From assembly GCA_028695865.1 (NCBI GenBank), contig JAQVID010000188.1, positions 1 to 6,529 of the forward strand: DNA of 6,529 nucleotides. The letters run 5' to 3'. The notes under the pieces were generated by a model that worked only from the letters and a program-made list of their open reading frames with translations, was not told the DNA's origin and ran no database searches. Source of the stretch: Thermoguttaceae bacterium (GTDB taxonomy: Bacteria; Planctomycetota; Planctomycetia; Pirellulales; Thermoguttaceae). Position numbers and translations under genes: made by a program. Below, piece after piece: positions 1 to 6,421 of this stretch; within the stretch, counting starts at the first letter, position 1, and the number at the start of each line of letters is the position of its first letter.

Positions 1-1126
1 GGTACGTCTCTGTACCGACTTTGAGCGATGATTTCTTTGTCCAAAAGACCCCGTCTGTTATGGAAATACGTTCGGTTGCCCGAGGGGTACGCTTCTTGAC
101 CCCACGATTAAAATAAGTCGCCGACGTCTTTATCGCAATACTGTCGTCTGACGCGTAAGAAAAAACATTTTTAATCGAAACGTCTCGGGAATTATCCGGG
201 TCGATGGCATCCGTATTGGGTAAATTTATGCTGTTGATGATTTTGACACGATCCAGAACAATATGGTCGCAATAGAGAATATGCGTGTTCCAACGTCGCG
301 GGTCTTTCAAAATAACATCTTTCACAACAAGATTACGACATCCTTCCATAACGAACAGCATGGAAGGAATCGTTCGCTTGCTCGTGTACGATTCCAATGC
401 CAGTCCACTGCCGTCAATCGTCCCAAATCCGCTTATTGTAATATCCTGAACTTCATAAAACGTCCAATAGCCGGACGCTTCGATTTCCCGCCCGTCCGCC
501 AAAGGGTACCTGGTCGCATTCTGCTTTGATTCTCTGGCTTTGAACGTCGCGCCTTTTTCCAAATAGATGTTTAGACCAGACGGCGGAAAGAGTGCGCCGG
601 TTTCATAGGTACCGGCCGGAACATAGAGTATCTGATGAGCGGCCGCGGTCGCGTCCATCGCTTTTTGAACAGCCTGTGTGACGAGCGTGTCCCGCTCGAT
701 ATTTTTCAAATACGAGGACAAGGAAACAACATTCGGCATGCCCGGCCGGGGAGACGCCTGGTCCGGACAATCGGCAAACAGAAAGAATCGTTTGCCATTG
801 AGTTGAATGATTAACTTGCATTCCTTGTCAATGGGAAAAACAAGCTCCTTGCCGTGTACTTTTCCTTCAATTCGGTACGAAAGCGGACTGATTTGAAACG
901 ACTCAATGGCGTCCGCAGTGGCAAGCGTGATTTCGTGCTTGCCGGTTACGAAAAACGAAGAATAACAAATGTCGTCAAAGGCAACGACTTCCACGGGCTT
1001 TTTATCTACCGACATTTTTACAAACGGCGCATTCTCCGCCGCAAAAACATTGACGCCAAAAATATTGCACGAACATATTACAAATACAAATGACAACAAA
1101 AACGTTGAGAACAATAATTTCATCAT
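1..1126 (-). CDS. Secreted GH28-like beta-helix glycosidase (polygalacturonase-like), 3' end beyond window
   Basis: 375 codons are visible and the reading frame runs open off the left edge. Residues 1-30 form a signal peptide: a Lys at residue 3, a hydrophobic core, and a likely cleavage at VFA|AEN. Residues about 35-130 look like the small beta-sandwich found in front of many bacterial GH28/GH49-like beta-helix enzymes (pattern ISPLSYRI ... FLFADCPDQ ... PGMPNVV). The right-handed beta-helix then begins (LYVPAGTYETGALF at 167-180, GFGTIDGSG at 233-241). GH28 active-site motifs are visible: NTD at 304-306 and SDD at 326-328, followed by LKVGTET at 368-374. The family hydrolyses polygalacturonan or related glycosides, here presumably outside the cytoplasm. 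The segment where GH28 has its GHG histidine reads WTKKSSLKVGTE, so classical pectinase activity is not assured. The RIK motif would lie outside the window. ATG at 1126 and 1123 are both possible: a GGGG run sits 3 or 6 nt upstream, which slightly favours 1123. A terminator-like hairpin lies just upstream, so it may be transcribed separately. Confidence 0.85.
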   Translation of the reverse strand, partial: MMKLLFSTFLLSFVFVICSCNIFGVNVFAAENAPFVKMSVDKKPVEVVAFDDICYSSFFVTGKHEITLATADAIESFQISPLSYRIEGKVHGKELVFPIDKECKLIIQLNGKRFFLFADCPDQASPRPGMPNVVSLSSYLKNIERDTLVTQAVQKAMDATAAAHQILYVPAGTYETGALFPPSGLNIYLEKGATFKARESKQNATRYPLADGREIEASGYWTFYEVQDITISGFGTIDGSGLALESYTSKRTIPSMLFVMEGCRNLVVKDVILKDPRRWNTHILYCDHIVLDRVKIINSINLPNTDAIDPDNSRDVSIKNVFSYASDDSIAIKTSATYFNRGVKKRTPRATERISITDGVFWTKKSSLKVGTETY

Positions 1127-1192
1127 AATCCCCATCAGGAAAGTCAATTTACCCACAGGCAAACAAGACAACGACCACCCTCAAATAAACAA

Positions 1193-1225
1193 ACACCGGA
1201 AAGTGCTCCGCGGCCGATCCGGTGT
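1193..1225 (-). terminator. Probable intrinsic terminator after the ABC/deacetylase operon
   Basis: Read on the minus strand, an 8-bp perfect stem (ACACCGGA at 1225-1218 pairing with TCCGGTGT at 1200-1193) encloses a 17-nt loop. It is followed at once by a T-rich tail (TTGTTTATTT, 1192-1183). The position, 131 nt after the stop of the deacetylase-like gene and 67 nt before the GH28-like start, suits transcription termination or attenuation between the two. The loop is long and the T tract is interrupted, so efficiency is uncertain. Confidence 0.55.
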
Positions 1226-1251
1226 CATAACACACAATGAAAAATTTAGAC

Positions 1252-1340
1252 CTTTTTGCTACCGATGCTGAGTTCTCGGTAATTCACTCCCCGTTTACCT
1301 TCGGAAAACGGGGAATTTCAGGCCGCACAACACGAAACTC
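1252..1340. repeat. Hairpin repeat, copy A (diverged)
   Basis: Single copy of the element that occurs twice in tandem at 3978-4178. From 1258 to 1335 it aligns without gaps to copy B, with about 57 of 78 bases identical. It shares a T5 start, CTACCG or similar, an AT-rich stretch, the hairpin and CACAACACGA. The hairpin at 1289-1313 has stem CCCCGTTT/AAACGGGG (8 bp, extendable by one T-A pair). Its loop contains CTTCGG, the very stable UUCG type of tetraloop in RNA. The element begins about 16 nt after the stop of the deacetylase-like gene when read in that gene's direction. It has no T-run after the stem on either strand, so it is not a standard terminator. Confidence 0.8.
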
Positions 1341-1355
1341 TTGCACGACACAATG

Positions 1356-2594
1356 TTAATCGGGAACACTGTAAAAACCTTCGTTGTGCCAAACAGGTTT
1401 ATATCCCATTTCCGTGGCAAAACGAATGACCGTTTCGAGCCGATCAAAATGGTCAGGCAAATATCGTTTGTAGTACGGCCAAAAATATTGCTCATGCGTG
1501 AGGAAGTCAAGTACTTCGGCCGTTTGCGGACAAGCGACCGACGCTTGCAGAATGGGCAGAATTCCCTTGAGTGGGACCGTATTGCAAACAAGTTCAAGCT
1601 TCGAAAAAACAAGTCCTGAATTGTAATCAAACCATCCGTCGTGACCGGACATGTACTCACATACCGATTCAGGGAGCTGCCACGAGACGGACCAGGCACC
1701 GGAGGACGACTTGGTAAAATATCCGGAAAGCGTTCGAGTTCCCCGTTCCCGAAAAACGCGGTACGACTGCGGTTTGGCTGTACCCCAATGCACAATTCCC
1801 GGAGGAGAAAACGCGTGACCGGCAAACCGCTTGATCTGTTCATTGACCGAATCGAAATCCGCGGCAAGTTCCTCCGGCGTTGCGTTTTCGTAAGGTTTGT
1901 TCGGAAACTCGTTTTTGGCATGAAAAGTCAAACGAAGCCAGTCGGCGTTGTCGTTCCATTCGGACTTGTATTTGTCGGACATCATCGACATATCAAAATC
2001 TTTTTCCGGTGTCGAATAAAAACAGTTAACGGCAAACCGGGCTCCATAGTTCTTGTGGAGCTTGCGAAGACCGTTCAGCCAAAAGCATTCGAAAATACTC
2101 GTGTAATTCTTCTGATGAATATCGCGGAGAAAGAAACTGGAATCGTCGATTTGGAATCGATATCGTTTGAACGAGTTTTGAAGCCAAACGGGACGGGTCT
2201 TGATCGTCGTCTCTTGCCCGTTGATTTTGCACTTGGCCTTAACCGTCGAAAAACGCTTCAAAAGTTCCACACTTGCCGTGAAATGATCTCCTTGCCGAAC
2301 CGCCGGAATCGTCGTTCCGTCAGGGCACTCAATTTCAACCGGCAGATCGACCGGCGCGGTGCCCGAGACCCGAATGCGAAGACATGGTTTTCCATTGCTG
2401 TTGATCGTTTGTCCCATCACCGGCTGGCCATGTCGTTCGTGCAAAATCGCTCCGTCAAACGGTTCGTCGAAATGAAACAAAGCGTCTGCTTTGTTCGCGG
2501 CGAATTGCGAGTTTGCGTCTGCCAAAAGCACCGAAGGCAATGCCGTAACCGCGGTACTGCCGATAATAGTATTTACGAAATCGCGGCGATTCAT
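1356..2594 (-). CDS. Tat-exported NodB-fold protein, polysaccharide-deacetylase-like
   Basis: 412 residues. The N-terminus MNRRDFVNTIIG plus a hydrophobic stretch to ALPSVLLADA is a twin-arginine type signal, so the protein is probably exported folded. Residues about 38-125 form a beta-rich Ig-like module (FDEPFDGAILHERHG, then alternating strands). The rest resembles the NodB/polysaccharide deacetylase superfamily: QIDD at 148-151 matches the metal-binding Asp strand, TFHAKNEFP at 223-231 could supply a metal His, IVHWG at 267-271 and LTHEQYFWPYY at 365-375 are further conserved-looking motifs. The usual HxxxH pair of classical deacetylases is missing, so the reaction (deacetylation or glycoside cleavage) and substrate are open. 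The ATG is set by AGGAG (2602-2606), 7 nt upstream. The gene starts 15 nt after the ABC ATPase stop, so the two are almost certainly co-transcribed. Confidence 0.75.
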   Translation of the reverse strand: MNRRDFVNTIIGSTAVTALPSVLLADANSQFAANKADALFHFDEPFDGAILHERHGQPVMGQTINSNGKPCLRIRVSGTAPVDLPVEIECPDGTTIPAVRQGDHFTASVELLKRFSTVKAKCKINGQETTIKTRPVWLQNSFKRYRFQIDDSSFFLRDIHQKNYTSIFECFWLNGLRKLHKNYGARFAVNCFYSTPEKDFDMSMMSDKYKSEWNDNADWLRLTFHAKNEFPNKPYENATPEELAADFDSVNEQIKRFAGHAFSPPGIVHWGTAKPQSYRVFRERGTRTLSGYFTKSSSGAWSVSWQLPESVCEYMSGHDGWFDYNSGLVFSKLELVCNTVPLKGILPILQASVACPQTAEVLDFLTHEQYFWPYYKRYLPDHFDRLETVIRFATEMGYKPVWHNEGFYSVPD

Positions 2595-2601
2595 GTTGTT
2601 A

Positions 2602-2606
2602 CTCCT
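2602..2606 (-). promoter_or_regulatory. Ribosome binding site of the deacetylase-like gene
   Basis: AGGAG on the minus strand, 7 nt before the ATG at 2594. It lies inside the 15-nt gap to the preceding ABC ATPase gene. This fixes the start and supports translation from a shared mRNA. Confidence 0.8.
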
Positions 2607-2609
2607 GTT

Positions 2610-3770
2610 TTATTTGGTATCTTCGTCTCGTTTAAGTCCCAATGAACGGCGGTTTTTGGTCGGCAAATCTTCGCAGTCGTCGACGAAGTCGTCAAGAGTC
2701 GATGAGTTTCGCCGATCCCGCCGCAGTGTTCTTTTTGGTTGGTCAGGCGGGGCTGTTGCGTGTTTGCCCGCAACGAATTCCTCGTCGTCCGAATCAAGCG
2801 CGTCCGCAACGGAGCTTTTGACGACAAACCCGCGGTCGCTCTTTTTTGCTTTTGTTGCTGTAGTGGAAACGGATACTTTTTGAGCTGTGGAAGACGCCGG
2901 CATGACGGTTTCGCGAGAAGACGCCGGGCCCCCCTCCTCCAAAGAAGCGTCATTCAGTTGCCTGCGCTTGGCTTCCAGTGTCTCCATGAGTTGTTCCGGA
3001 GGAACCGGACTGTTCCCGAAATATCTTTTGCGTGCTTCCGGATTGGAAAGAACCTCAAGCGGCGTACCCGCACAAAGTACCTGCCCCGCGTCAATCACAT
3101 AACTGCGATTCGTAATGGTAAGCGTTTCGTTGATCTGATGATCCGTTATCAGAATGGCAATTCCTTCACGAACCAGTCCCATAATCACTTCCTGAAATTC
3201 GTAGACCGTTTTCGGATCGACGTTGGCAAACGGCTCGTCGAGCATAATGATTGCCGGATCGGTCAGCATGGCCCGGGCAACTTCCAATCGTCGTCTTTCT
3301 CCACCGGAAAGCCCACTGGTCGAACCATCGCCAACGATCTGTTTGGCCTTCTGCGTCAAATTGAACCTTTGAAGGGCATTGTCCACACGATCTCTTTGAA
3401 CGGCCCGACTCAATCCGATCAACTGTGTAATCATATAAAGATTTTGTTCAACAGTAAGATTATTGAACGTACTTCGTTCCTGGGGTAAATACCCCATACG
3501 GCCTTCTTTGGCCCGACGATACATCGGCCAATCGGTAACATCGATTCCGTTAAGCCACACCGTGCCGGCGTCCGGCGGAATTAAACCGCAGGTCATTCGA
3601 AAACTCGTTGTTTTACCGGCTCCATTGGCCCCGAGTAATCCAACGACTTCGCTCTTGCGAACCTTGAACGAAACGCCGTTGACAACCGTTTTTTTCCCAT
3701 ACTTTTTTACGAGTCCTTCTGTTTGCAGAACGACATTGCTTTCCACTTGAGTTCTTTCACTCATCATCAT
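2610..3770 (-). CDS. lptB: LptB-like ABC transporter ATPase with long charged C-terminal tail
   Basis: 386 residues from the ATG at 3770. The core (about 12-252) carries Walker A GANGAGKT (47-54), Q-loop YLPQE (95-98 region), signature LSGGE (154-158), Walker B IIMLDE (174-179) and H-loop His211. The run GYLPQERSTFNNLTVEQNL is typical of LptB, the cytoplasmic ATPase that powers lipopolysaccharide transport from the inner membrane with LptF/LptG. LptB is normally about 240 residues. Here some 135 more follow: a predicted amphipathic helix (PPEQLMETLEAKRRQL), then Ser/Thr/Ala-rich and alternating acidic/basic sequence that looks disordered. A TTG six bases upstream is an unlikely start because GGAAGG (3779-3784) sits 8 nt before the ATG but only 2 nt before the TTG. 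No LptF/G partner is in the window. A general (LivF-like) transporter ATPase is the main alternative. It shares an operon with the deacetylase-like gene. Confidence 0.82.
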   Translation of the reverse strand: MMMSERTQVESNVVLQTEGLVKKYGKKTVVNGVSFKVRKSEVVGLLGANGAGKTTSFRMTCGLIPPDAGTVWLNGIDVTDWPMYRRAKEGRMGYLPQERSTFNNLTVEQNLYMITQLIGLSRAVQRDRVDNALQRFNLTQKAKQIVGDGSTSGLSGGERRRLEVARAMLTDPAIIMLDEPFANVDPKTVYEFQEVIMGLVREGIAILITDHQINETLTITNRSYVIDAGQVLCAGTPLEVLSNPEARKRYFGNSPVPPEQLMETLEAKRRQLNDASLEEGGPASSRETVMPASSTAQKVSVSTTATKAKKSDRGFVVKSSVADALDSDDEEFVAGKHATAPPDQPKRTLRRDRRNSSTLDDFVDDCEDLPTKNRRSLGLKRDEDTK

Positions 3771-3778
3771 ACCCAAAA

Positions 3779-3786
3779 CCTTCCTT
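3779..3786 (-). promoter_or_regulatory. Ribosome binding site of the LptB-like gene
   Basis: AAGGAAGG on the minus strand lies 8 nt before the first of three consecutive ATG codons (3770, 3767, 3764). It rules against the TTG at 3776. Confidence 0.75.
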
Positions 3787-3976
3787 GTTTGTTGTGTTTC
3801 AACAGAAATCGTCCACGTTTTTTCGCGACTTGTCGAAACAATAAAGAATTGTGCACCACGTTGCGCATAAACACCTGTATCGGGGAATCGTACCCCACTT
3901 CATATTGTGAACAACCGACCAATTTTGATAAGCCGACTGGATATAAGAATTTATTTTACCAATATTTCATTATTCT
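3787..3976 (-). other. Gene-free leader region upstream of the LptB-like gene
   Basis: Together with the repeats this makes a 464-bp gap between genes. The promoter of the ABC/deacetylase operon should lie here, but none stands out. The best minus-strand match is TTGTTC, 16 nt, TACGAT, which is weak at both boxes. The part next to the repeats is AT-rich. No tRNA or recognisable riboswitch was seen. Confidence 0.3.
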
Positions 3977-3977
3977 C

Positions 3978-4178
3978 GTTTTTACTACCGACACGTCAAT
4001 TTTCGTGATTCATACCCCGTTTACCATCGGAAAACGGGGGGCTGCCGGCCACACAACACGATCACACAAGCGGCATCTGTTTTTTACTACCGGTGCTTCA
4101 ATTATCTTGATTTACACCCCGCTTACCTTCCGAAAACGGGGGGCTGCCGGCCACACAACACGATCACTCAAGCGGCAT
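3978..4178. repeat. Two tandem copies of a 102-bp hairpin repeat (copies B and C)
   Basis: Copy B (3978-4076) and copy C (4079-4178) are direct repeats with an exact 102-nt period. Over 3984-4076 against 4086-4178, 81 of 93 bases match with no gap. Each reads T5-6, ACTACCG or ACTACCGG, an AT-rich stretch, a hairpin, GCTGCCGGCC, CACAACACGATCAC or a close variant, and AAGCGGCAT. The hairpins are at 4015-4039 (8-bp stem CCCCGTTT/AAACGGGG) and 4117-4141 (same stem with one C-A mismatch). Nothing resembling a transposase or a spacer array is present. Together with copy A at 1252-1340 this is a dispersed intergenic repeat family that follows gene ends. Confidence 0.9.
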
Positions 4179-4205
4179 CGGCAGGATTTCTGTTTTCCCA
4201 ATAAA

Positions 4206-4220
4206 CCGGTTCTTCACCGG
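4206..4220 (-). terminator. Weak terminator-like hairpin after the SDR gene
   Basis: On the minus strand CCGGT, a 5-nt loop GAAGA and ACCGG form a 5-bp stem 14 nt after the SDR stop codon. It is followed by TTTATT. The stem is short and the T tract brief, so termination here may be partial. Confidence 0.35.
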
Positions 4221-4234
4221 AATACGTTTTTTCG

Positions 4235-5020
4235 TTAGAACCAACTGCAAGTGAAACCGCCGTCGACATAGAATGTCGCGCCTGTAATATAACTTCCCGC
4301 GTTTTGCGAAAGAAGCAAAATCGCAGTTCCAACCAGTTCATTCGGATCACCGTAACGTCGCATGGGCGTTCCGTTCATGATATTTTCAACGCGCTTCTCG
4401 TCAAGGAGCTTGCGGTTTTGTTCGGCCGGGAAAAATCCGGGACAAATCGCGTTGACACGAATATTTTTCGTCGCGAATTCCTGTGCAATATTGCGAGTCA
4501 AATTGACGACACCCGCCTTGGACGCCGCATAGGCAAAAACGCGGGAAAGCGGTCGATCCGAATTGACACTGCCAATATTCAATATGGAACCGCCGCCCGT
4601 CTGGAGCATCGATTCGATGAAGACCTGGCACGACATCATCGTTCCTTTGAGATTGACCGACATAATCTTGTCCCAAACGTCAGGATCAACATCAACAAAC
4701 GAATTACCAACATTGATTCCGGCACAGTTTACGAGAATATCGACTTTGCCCGTCAATTTGAGCGCCTCGGCACAAAGCGCGCGAAGTGAATCCTTGTCGG
4801 TAACGTTCACCGTCGCATAAACCGCTTCGATACCATCGGCGGTCAACTTGTCCACGGCCGCTTGACACGCTTCGGCTCCCATATCGGCCACAACGATTTT
4901 GGCTCCCGCTTTTCCAAGACCCCGCGACAAACAAAGCCCAAGGGCTCCTGCTCCACCAATCACGACCGCAACTTGACCGTTTAAGCCAAAAAGCCCTTCC
5001 AAAAATTCCGCACTACTCAT
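4235..5020 (-). CDS. Short-chain dehydrogenase/reductase (sugar or uronate type)
   Basis: 261 residues from the ATG at 5020, the usual length for a classical SDR. The Rossmann motif is GGAGALG (22-28), in place of the commoner TGGxxGIG. Asp46 at the end of strand 2 suggests NAD(H) rather than NADP(H). NCAG is at 98-101, and the catalytic tetrad is Asn123, Ser151, Tyr164, Lys168 (YAASK). PG at 194-195 and the end YVDGG are also typical. The overall look is that of gluconate 5-dehydrogenase, KduD or SDR-type mannonate oxidoreductases, so oxidation or reduction of a sugar acid is plausible; the exact substrate cannot be read from sequence. An upstream TTG (5038) is less likely as start because AAAGGA (5030-5035) lies 9 nt before the ATG. 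It has its own promoter downstream of the regulator gene and is monocistronic or nearly so. Confidence 0.88.
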   Translation of the reverse strand: MSSAEFLEGLFGLNGQVAVVIGGAGALGLCLSRGLGKAGAKIVVADMGAEACQAAVDKLTADGIEAVYATVNVTDKDSLRALCAEALKLTGKVDILVNCAGINVGNSFVDVDPDVWDKIMSVNLKGTMMSCQVFIESMLQTGGGSILNIGSVNSDRPLSRVFAYAASKAGVVNLTRNIAQEFATKNIRVNAICPGFFPAEQNRKLLDEKRVENIMNGTPMRRYGDPNELVGTAILLLSQNAGSYITGATFYVDGGFTCSWF

Positions 5021-5029
5021 TTGCAGATA

Positions 5030-5035
5030 TCCTTT
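5030..5035 (-). promoter_or_regulatory. Ribosome binding site of the SDR gene
   Basis: AAAGGA on the minus strand, 9 nt before the ATG at 5020. It overlaps the first codons that would be used by a TTG start at 5038, which argues for the ATG. Confidence 0.65.
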
Positions 5036-5105
5036 CAAAAGATATTTTCTGTGACCACAATAAACGAAACATCAGTGCCACGGGCAAAAAGATTATTCCC
5101 ACAGC

Positions 5106-5134
5106 ATTATATACAGTATATCTGGTTGTGTCCA
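5106..5134 (-). promoter_or_regulatory. Sigma70-type promoter of the SDR gene with palindromic site
   Basis: On the minus strand TGGACA (5134-5129), a 17-nt spacer and TATAAT (5111-5106) make a near-consensus promoter. Transcription would begin near 5099 and give a leader of about 80 nt. A perfect 13-nt palindrome, ATATAC-A-GTATAT (5109-5121), covers part of the -10 box and spacer. That is a natural place for a repressor, although AT-rich palindromes also arise by chance. Confidence 0.7.
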
Positions 5135-5208
5135 AGTTTTCCAGTCTCCGGACGATAAGTTTTTGGAAGTTTTTGCCATTTGTCGGGGATTATTTGCGGG
5201 GTCAGGAA

Positions 5209-6405
5209 TCAACGGGCCTGTTTTACGGAGCGAAATTCCTGTGGTGTCATACCAATAAGTTGTCGGAATGAATAACAAAAGTATTCTGGCGAGTTAAAAC
5301 CTGCTTTTTCCGCGACGACGGCAATATTGCACTCTGTTTCCCAAAGCAGTTGTTTTGCCCTTTCTATCCTGACTCTGCGAATCTCCTGTTCGATCGTTCG
5401 ACCGAGACATTTCTTAAAAAGCCGCCCCAAGGTCGCGTGGGAAAGGTTACTGTGTTGAACAACTTCGTTTACGGTGAGACCACTTGTCGCCGCGTCTCGA
5501 ATATATTTGATTACTTCAACAAAATCGCGATTATTGACTGCGATACAGTCGGATGACTGTCGCGTTTGGATAAACAGCGGAGGAACGGTAATTCGCTGGC
5601 GTTCCAATCGTCGCCCTTCCATCCGGTCATGGAGAAGTTCAGCCGCCAAATATCCGATTTTTCTTCCGTTTTGGTCAACACTGGAAAGCGGGGGATCGGT
5701 TACGTTGCACAGCCACTCATCGTTTTCGACCCCAACAACCGCGATTTCATCAGGCACTCCAATTCCCAAAGCACGGCAAGTTTGCAGTACTGGAACGGCT
5801 TGCGCATCAGTGACCACGTAAAGCGCAATCGGTTTGGGGAGTTCGGAAAGCCAATCGGCCAGCCGCTGGCGATCACTTTCAGACCATTGAGGTATGATTG
5901 CCCGCTTGTTCGTTCGAACTTTGAACGTTTGACACGAAAACCCGTGCGACTTAAGATATTCGTGATAGTAATTCTTTTCCAACAGCGACCACCAGCAGTC
6001 ATTGAACGAAAACGAGGCGAAATGACGGAATCCGCGTTCATAAAAATGATTAAAGATCATCTTGGCCGTTTCTTGACGATCAGAGGCGATTTCCTGATCG
6101 TCTTCATCATTGGTTCCGTTTCCAACAAGTTCAACCCAGGGACAGCCCTTTTTTTTCAGTTCCTGAACGATTTTGCGGCTGCCGCTGCGAGAAATAATCC
6201 CGTTTCCATTCCAATGTTGAAACCACGAGGGCAACGGCTCGGCAAGTGTGCGGTATTCGAAATCCAGTTCCCAGGAATACTCAACCGCAAATTGAATAAT
6301 TCCTTCAACAATATCACGACCGAATCGTGTTACTGTTTCGACATTGACGAAAACCCGCTTTTTGGCAGGACGGACTATTGAACCTTGGGGCGGAATATGG
6401 ACCAT
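5209..6405 (-). CDS. XylR-like transcriptional regulator (sugar-binding domain + AraC HTH)
   Basis: 398 residues from the ATG at 6405; E. coli XylR is 392. Residues about 15-283 form a LacI/periplasmic-binding-protein-like ligand domain (KKRVFVNVETVTRFGRDIVEGI at its start; LYVVTDAQAVPVLQTC and IAVVGVENDEWLCN later; DPPLSSVDQNGRKIGYLAAELL). Residues about 293-394 form an AraC-type domain with two helix-turn-helix units (LTVNEVVQHSNLSHATLGRLF and IAVVAEKAGFNSPEYFCYSF, then GMTPQEFR). Such proteins sense a sugar and activate or repress nearby catabolic genes from the cytoplasm. A TTG at 6468 would add 21 residues, but it lies only about 2 nt from the expected transcription start and has no ribosome site. 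The ATG has AGAGG (6417-6421) 11 nt upstream. It is divergent from a gene beyond the right edge, the most likely target. The inducer is unknown. Confidence 0.9.
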   Translation of the reverse strand: MVHIPPQGSIVRPAKKRVFVNVETVTRFGRDIVEGIIQFAVEYSWELDFEYRTLAEPLPSWFQHWNGNGIISRSGSRKIVQELKKKGCPWVELVGNGTNDEDDQEIASDRQETAKMIFNHFYERGFRHFASFSFNDCWWSLLEKNYYHEYLKSHGFSCQTFKVRTNKRAIIPQWSESDRQRLADWLSELPKPIALYVVTDAQAVPVLQTCRALGIGVPDEIAVVGVENDEWLCNVTDPPLSSVDQNGRKIGYLAAELLHDRMEGRRLERQRITVPPLFIQTRQSSDCIAVNNRDFVEVIKYIRDAATSGLTVNEVVQHSNLSHATLGRLFKKCLGRTIEQEIRRVRIERAKQLLWETECNIAVVAEKAGFNSPEYFCYSFRQLIGMTPQEFRSVKQAR

Positions 6406-6416
6406 GGCAAAACGAA

Positions 6417-6421
6417 CCTCT
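6417..6421 (-). promoter_or_regulatory. Ribosome binding site of the XylR-like gene
   Basis: AGAGG on the minus strand, 11 nt before the ATG at 6405. The spacing is somewhat long, but it is the only good site between the promoter and the conserved domain. Confidence 0.5.

Noticed and set aside
1289..1313. Repeat hairpins as intrinsic terminators
   Set aside because: The stems are strong, but no T-run follows on either strand in any of the three copies.
1641..2645. 334-codon plus-strand open frame
   Set aside because: Fully antisense to the deacetylase-like gene, which has a signal peptide, family motifs and a ribosome site. The plus-strand product is rich in Arg and matches no family.
2739..3488. 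249-codon plus-strand open frame
   Set aside because: Antisense shadow of the ABC ATPase, whose Walker and signature motifs are unambiguous.
3882..3896. GGGG...CCCC inverted repeat upstream of the LptB-like gene
   Set aside because: Only a 4-bp stem with mismatched interior, within chance expectation.
3978..4178. CRISPR array
   Set aside because: The repeated unit is about 100 bp with conserved sequence throughout and only two copies; there is no short repeat with variable spacers and no cas gene.
3723..4238. 171-codon plus-strand open frame through the start of the LptB-like gene and the tandem repeats
   Set aside because: It begins antisense to a well-supported gene, has no ribosome site, and its internal repetition is explained by the 102-bp DNA repeat.
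5566..6381. 271-codon plus-strand open frame
   Set aside because: Antisense shadow of the XylR-like regulator; no domain or ribosome site of its own.
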